Shown here: piece by piece, positions 14,799 to 17,315 of the stretch
Layout of the letters: each line of letters begins with the position of its first letter
Position numbering within the stretch: the stretch's first letter is position 1
NCBI GenBank assembly: GCA_036001325.1
Contig: DASYUK010000248.1
Location: 1 to 17,315 of the forward strand
Direction of reading: 5' to 3'
DNA: 17,315 nt
Origin: DASVHS01 sp036001325
GTDB lineage: Bacteria; Acidobacteriota; Thermoanaerobaculia; Gp7-AA8
Position numbers and translations under genes: made by a program
Notes under the pieces: model-generated
What the model was told of the DNA's origin: nothing
Databases searched by the model: none
Seen by the model: only the letters and a program-made list of their open reading frames with translations

Positions 14799-15756
14799 AC
14801 TGATCGCCATCGTGCTCGTCGCTGCCTGCGCAAAGCACGAGCAGCCGGCGACGTCCAAGACATTCACGATTGCCGTCGTCCCGCAAGGCTCGACGCATGA
14901 GTTCTGGAAGAGCATCCACGCCGGGGCGATGAAATCGGCCGGTGCCTCCGGAGTAAAGATCATCTGGAAGGGGCCGATGCGCGAAGACGACCGCGAGCAG
15001 CAGGTCCAGGTCGTCGAAGGTTTCGTCACGCAACACGTCGATGGGATTGTGCTCGCTCCCTTCGACAAGAACGCTCTGGTGCGTCCGGTCGAAGAGGCGA
15101 AGCGCGCCGGCATTCCCACAGTGGTGATCGACTCCGCTCTCGAGTCGAATGACCCGATCAGCTTCGTGGCCAGCAACAACTATCACGGAGGGGAGCTGGC
15201 GGCAGAAGAGATGGGGCGTCTTCTCAATGGCAAGGGAAAAGTACTTGCGCTTCGGTATCAGGAGGGCGTCTTCAGCACTGAGCAGCGCGAGAAGGGATTC
15301 ATCGAGAAGATCAAGTCGGCGTACCCGAAGATTGAGCTGATCTCATCAAATCAATACGCCGGCGCAACGCGCGATACGGCCAAGACCGCGACGGAGAATC
15401 TGCTGAATCGATTCGGCAACGAGATCGACGGCTTGTTCGCGCCGAACGAATCGTCAACCGCCGGCGCGCTGCTCGCGCTGGAGGACGCCGGCAAGGCCGG
15501 GAAGATCCGCTTCATCGGATTCGACGCCAGCGACATCTTCGTGCAGGCGATGCGCGACGGAAAGCTGAACGGGATCATCGTGCAGAATCCATTTCGCATG
15601 GGCGAGCTCGGGGTGAAGACGCTCGTCGACCATCTCCAGGGCAAACCGATCGAGAAGCGTGTCGACACCGGCGTAACGTTGATCACGCCGCAGAATCTGA
15701 ACGCGCCGGAATCGCAGCAACTCCTTCATCCGCCGCTGCAGCAGTATTTGCGGTAA
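14779..15756 (+). CDS. Sugar-binding lipoprotein (RbsB-like, Peripla_BP_4)
   Basis: 325 residues. A lipoprotein signal ends in LVAAC with the lipid-bearing cysteine at 17. The mature part has the type I periplasmic binding fold: FTIAVVPQGSTHEFWKSIHAGAM (N-lobe start), VDGIVLAPFDKNALVRPVEEAKRAGIPTVVIDS, then GKVLALRYQEG, IDGLFAPNESSTAGALLALEDAG and IRFIGFDASDIFVQAMRDGKLNGIIVQNPFRMGELGV, all in the order seen in ribose/galactose-type binding proteins. It should bind a sugar outside the inner membrane. No ABC permease or ATPase gene follows. The 20-bp overlap with GH38 suggests that the ligand could be mannose or a mannoside (inference). Confidence 0.88.
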   Translation: MTRWIVRLIAIVLVAACAKHEQPATSKTFTIAVVPQGSTHEFWKSIHAGAMKSAGASGVKIIWKGPMREDDREQQVQVVEGFVTQHVDGIVLAPFDKNALVRPVEEAKRAGIPTVVIDSALESNDPISFVASNNYHGGELAAEEMGRLLNGKGKVLALRYQEGVFSTEQREKGFIEKIKSAYPKIELISSNQYAGATRDTAKTATENLLNRFGNEIDGLFAPNESSTAGALLALEDAGKAGKIRFIGFDASDIFVQAMRDGKLNGIIVQNPFRMGELGVKTLVDHLQGKPIEKRVDTGVTLITPQNLNAPESQQLLHPPLQQYLR

Positions 15757-15821
15757 TGCCCGCAGGCGGCGCAGACGCGCCACGAGTTCTACAACGATGA
15801 CCAGACCTAGATCGAGAACTG

Positions 15822-15841
15822 AAGATCCATGCATAGATCTT
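15822..15841. repeat. Imperfect 20-bp palindrome
   Basis: AAGATCCATGCATAGATCTT is palindromic except for one base pair on each side of the centre ATGCAT. It lies in the 191-bp gap before the toxin-antitoxin pair. Function unknown. Confidence 0.5.
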
Positions 15842-15862
15842 TGGTACCACCTCTGAACCGTT

Positions 15863-15880
15863 CGATCTGCCGGCAGATCG
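15863..15880. promoter_or_regulatory. 18-bp perfect palindrome upstream of the toxin-antitoxin genes
   Basis: CGATCTGCCGGCAGATCG is its own reverse complement. It lies about 55 bp upstream of the TAGAAT box of the antitoxin gene and is a candidate operator; its distance from the promoter makes that tentative. Confidence 0.4.
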
Positions 15881-15935
15881 TAGCTATGCCGTATATTTGG
15901 AGTTGGGCGGACGACGGGGCGGTCACGCGTCGCGG

Positions 15936-15941
15936 TAGAAT
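15936..15941 (+). promoter_or_regulatory. Candidate leaderless -10 box (TAGAAT) for the antitoxin
   Basis: TAGAAT lies 6 nt before the ATG at 15948; no Shine-Dalgarno sequence. It matches the box before the metallo-hydrolase gene at 1129-1134. Confidence 0.5.
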
Positions 15942-15947
15942 AGGCCC

Positions 15948-16169
15948 ATGAAAATCATCACCGGAACCGTTCTCGACGGACGAATCGTTGTCGAGGGCGA
16001 GCCTCTCCCCGAGGGTGAGAAGGTCACGATACTGACTCGCGAGGGCAACGAGAGCTTCGATGTCTCGCCCGAGGAAAAACGTCAGCTTCTGCAATCTATC
16101 GGTCAGGCAGATCGGGGCGAGTTTGTCGACGAGAACGAGCTTCTCAGAGAGCTAGACAAGCCGAATTGA
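15948..16169 (+). CDS. Antitoxin of a RelE/ParE-type module
   Basis: 73 residues. The first half (MKIITGTVLDGRIVVEGEPLPEGEKVTILTRE) is a short beta-rich repeat of the type seen in small antitoxins of unnamed families; the second half (SPEEKRQLLQSIGQADRGEFVDENELLRELDK) is acidic and helical, suitable for wrapping the toxin. The order antitoxin then toxin, the 4-bp overlap (TTGA) and the clear ParE-like partner support the call. Antitoxins of this kind neutralise the toxin and often repress their own promoter. It has its own promoter-like TAGAAT, as expected for toxin-antitoxin genes carried in gene cassettes. Confidence 0.75.
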   Translation: MKIITGTVLDGRIVVEGEPLPEGEKVTILTREGNESFDVSPEEKRQLLQSIGQADRGEFVDENELLRELDKPN

Positions 16170-16477
16170 GCGGTGGGCTGCCGGTCAAGCCGACGCAGTT
16201 CGCGGCTGCGCAAATCCGGAAGGAGTCGCGATGGTGGCGAACATACCGGACAAAGGCACCCACGCTCTTTCGCGACGAGCTTCGAAGAGTGTTCGAGCTC
16301 ATCTCAGCTCATCCCGAAGTCGGTGCAATCGCAGCCGACACCGAACTCGCTGGAGTACGGCGAGTTCACTTGGCAGCGACTCACCATTACCTCTACTACC
16401 GGGTAGATCAGGCAAAACAGAGAATCGAAGTACTGGCAGTCTGGAGCACGAGTCGCGGAGAAGGGCCGGGCCTGTAA
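16166..16477 (+). CDS. RelE/ParE-family toxin
   Basis: 103 residues starting at TTG 16166, which overlaps the antitoxin stop by 4 bp; no ATG or GTG is available in frame near it. The C-terminal part, VRRVHLAATHHYLYYRVDQAKQRIEVLAVWSTSRGEGP (about 65-101), is the characteristic ParE/RelE core: a Y-rich strand, then the LAVWxTSRG end. The N-terminal helices (FRDELRRVFELISAHPEVGA) also fit. ParE toxins inhibit DNA gyrase and RelE toxins cleave mRNA on the ribosome; the sequence does not separate the two. The stop is 5 bp before an attC site, the layout of a gene cassette. Confidence 0.85.
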   Translation: MSGGLPVKPTQFAAAQIRKESRWWRTYRTKAPTLFRDELRRVFELISAHPEVGAIAADTELAGVRRVHLAATHHYLYYRVDQAKQRIEVLAVWSTSRGEGPGL

Positions 16478-16482
16478 CCGCC

Positions 16483-16585
16483 GCCTAACTACGCGCAGCA
16501 GCCGACGCGGCCCGCTTCAACATCCTCGCGAGTGCTATACTTCAGCGCGTGCAGGCCGCGCGGCTGAGCGCGGGATCCGTTAGCC
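16483..16585 (+). other. attC: attC recombination site of an integron-type gene cassette
   Basis: The site begins with GCCTAAC (16483-16489) and ends with GTTAGCC (16579-16585), the outer R-box pair. Inside, CAGCCGACGCGGCC on the left pairs with GGCCGCGCGGCTG on the right, leaving one unpaired A, the extrahelical base that orients attC hairpins. The variable loop lies between about 16513 and 16550. The length of 103 bp is in the normal attC range. The toxin stop lies just before it and the next ATG 12 bp after it. Confidence 0.8.
16533..16541 (+). promoter_or_regulatory. Extended -10 promoter-like sequence in the attC loop
   Basis: TGCTATACT (TGn plus TATACT) is in the variable loop of the attC site, 56 nt upstream of the next start codon. 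No good -35 is seen, which an extended -10 does not need. Confidence 0.35.
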
Positions 16586-16597
16586 GCCGACGTCCGA

Positions 16598-16927
16598 ATG
16601 AGCAAAGCGAAGATTCCCCCTGAACTCCAGATCTGGATCGAGGCGCGAAGGAGGTTTCGCCTGTCACACGCGCAGATTCAGATGGCTCGCGAACTCGGCA
16701 TGAACCCGAAGAAGTTCGGCAGTCTTGCGAACCATAAACAAGAATCGTGGAAGGTACCGCTACCCGAGTTCATCCAACAGCTTTACGAAGAGAGATTCGG
16801 GAAGCCACATCCCGACAAAGTCATGAGGATCGAGGAGCGTGCCGCGGAGATCTCCGCAAAGAAAGCCGCTCGCAAAGCCGAACGTGCAGCAAAGCGAGCA
16901 GCGTCCGAGGGGAGCAACGGCGGCTAA
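16598..16927 (+). CDS. Conserved-looking cassette hypothetical protein
   Basis: 109 residues. No function is known to me. The core, PPELQIWIEARRRFRLSHAQIQMARELGMNPKKFGSLANHKQESWKVPLPEFIQQLYEERFGKPHPDKV, is strongly helical, and the LSHAQIQMARELGMNPKKFGSL part could be a helix-turn-helix. The C-terminal 30 residues are Ala/Lys/Arg-rich and coiled-coil-like (EISAKKAARKAERAAKRA). From memory, proteins with this pattern are widespread in environmental bacteria and often sit in gene cassettes. It lies between one attC and the half of another, starts 12 bp after the attC right box and stops within the left end of the next site. Confidence 0.65.
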   Translation: MSKAKIPPELQIWIEARRRFRLSHAQIQMARELGMNPKKFGSLANHKQESWKVPLPEFIQQLYEERFGKPHPDKVMRIEERAAEISAKKAARKAERAAKRAASEGSNGG

Positions 16928-16960
16928 CAAGCGGTTGCAGCGGACGCGGTGCCGCTCGCT
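16922..16960 (+). other. attC: Left half of a second attC site, interrupted by a group II intron
   Basis: GGCTAAC (16922-16928) is followed by AAGCGGTTG and CAGCGGACGCGG (16938-16949), the usual attC left side. The matching right half does not follow. Instead the sequence changes at 16961 into the 3' end of a minus-strand group II intron. The rest of the site should lie beyond the intron. Confidence 0.6.
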
Positions 16961-17315
16961 ATAGGGGTAGGGAGAGCCGGTGAAGGCTCCCCCTCCCTCC
17001 GAACCGGACGTGCAGATCTCCCGCATCCGGCTCTCCGGTCGGTGGTCCTATCGGGCAGATGAGTACGTGAAGTCCGCCATGTGCGTGAAAGAAACCCGAC
17101 GTACCGTATGCCGCTCAGTCTCCCGAGCCATCTGCATGCAACCCAACGAACCTCGACGTGTCCGAATGTTCATGAAGGCACTCGGAGCTTCCGGTCGCTT
17201 AGCCCGCACAGGGCACTCACGCGGATGGGGTTCGTCTTCGATCATTGTGTTGCATCCACCTTCCTACCTCCCTTGGCTCCACGCTCGTTAGGCGTTTCCC
17301 AGCTACTATGGAGGC
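16961..17315 (-). mobile_element. 3' part of a group II intron (domains V and VI), probably class C
   Basis: On the minus strand, domain V lies at 17033-17001: it begins GAGCCGGATGCGGGAG (with the AGC catalytic triad) and closes with GCACGTCCGGTTC; GAGCCGGA pairs with TCCGGTTC. Domain VI follows at 17000-16961, with arms GGGGGAGCC and GGCTCTCCC, and ends in CTACCCCTAT, closely like the 3' end of the Oceanobacillus class C intron (CTACTCTAT). The intron 3' end is therefore placed at 16961. The roughly 280 nt upstream of domain V were not resolved: no maturase motif could be read in the three frames, and no 5' splice consensus was found, so the rest probably extends beyond the window. A small frame at 17245-17048 overlaps this region but has no recognised domain. 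Confidence 0.7.
17287..17293 (+). other. Possible attC right box (GTTAGGC) or chance match
   Basis: GTTAGGC matches the GTTRRRY core exactly and is followed 14 nt later by ATGGAGGC (17308), like the 12-nt spacing before the gene at 16598. However, the bases before it do not pair well with the left half of the interrupted attC at 16922-16960. Confidence 0.25.

Noticed and set aside
14142..15179. 345-codon minus-strand frame across the GH38/lipoprotein junction
   Set aside because: Antisense shadow; both plus-strand genes are well supported.
15902..15908. attC or attI right box (GTTGGGC) before the antitoxin gene
   Set aside because: It fits GTTRRRY, but no matching left box or pairing inner arms were found within 150 bp upstream.
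15807..16094. 95-codon minus-strand frame opposite the antitoxin
   Set aside because: Overlaps the antitoxin gene and its promoter; no domain features, and the plus-strand pair is a clear toxin-antitoxin module.
17048..17245. 65-codon minus-strand gene inside the intron region
   Set aside because: No known maturase motif; it lies in sequence adjacent to domain V and may just be an open frame in intron RNA. Kept only as part of the mobile element.

Overview
This is a G+C-rich bacterial window, densely coded on both strands, with short intergenic gaps and several families of small palindromic repeats. The gene set suggests a soil or groundwater bacterium, possibly Acidobacteriota: a secreted GH38 alpha-mannosidase, a TonB-family protein, a Lig-Pol LigD and an ECF42-type sigma factor with its YCII partner. 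No rRNA or other phylogenetic marker is present, so the placement is a low-confidence inference.

Layout. 1-1125 (minus): the front part of a GAF-GGDEF signalling protein and, just upstream, a small HELVH-motif protein. 1143-2030 (plus): an exported metallo-beta-lactamase-fold hydrolase. 2032-2105: a long hairpin repeat between convergent genes. 2109-3340 (minus): a two-gene SDR plus DUF4442 operon. 3564-4040 (plus): a PsiE-like membrane protein, preceded by a possible gene remnant. 4044-6294 (minus): a P-loop polynucleotide-kinase-like protein whose end overlaps LigD (ligase plus polymerase domains), a probable DNA end-healing and sealing operon. 6295-6480: heptamer-based inverted repeats. 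6474-8942 (plus): a small hypothetical protein, a TonB-like protein, a second heptamer inverted repeat and a carboxylate-amine-ligase-like enzyme. 8980-9092: two terminators and an ECF-type promoter. 9118-10684 (plus): YCII protein and ECF42-like sigma factor, the latter with a probable -1 frameshift near its end. 10678-11673 (minus): a methyltransferase. 11754-15756 (plus): GH38 alpha-mannosidase overlapping a sugar-binding lipoprotein. 15948-17315: a toxin-antitoxin pair, a good attC recombination site, a small hypothetical gene, half of a second attC, and the 3' end (domains V and VI) of a minus-strand group II intron, probably class C. This last block looks like part of an integron cassette array; no integrase is visible.

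Three themes join the regions. First, palindromic repeats touch coding sequence repeatedly: heptamer elements appear to supply or displace start and stop codons, and two other repeat types are translated in frame within interdomain linkers of LigD and GH38. Second, many genes lack a Shine-Dalgarno sequence but carry a TAnnnT-like -10 box only 6-10 nt before the start codon, suggesting widespread leaderless transcripts; the YCII-sigma operon is the contrast, with a strong ribosome binding site and an ECF-like promoter. Third, the right end is recombination-prone DNA (attC sites, group II intron, toxin-antitoxin pair).
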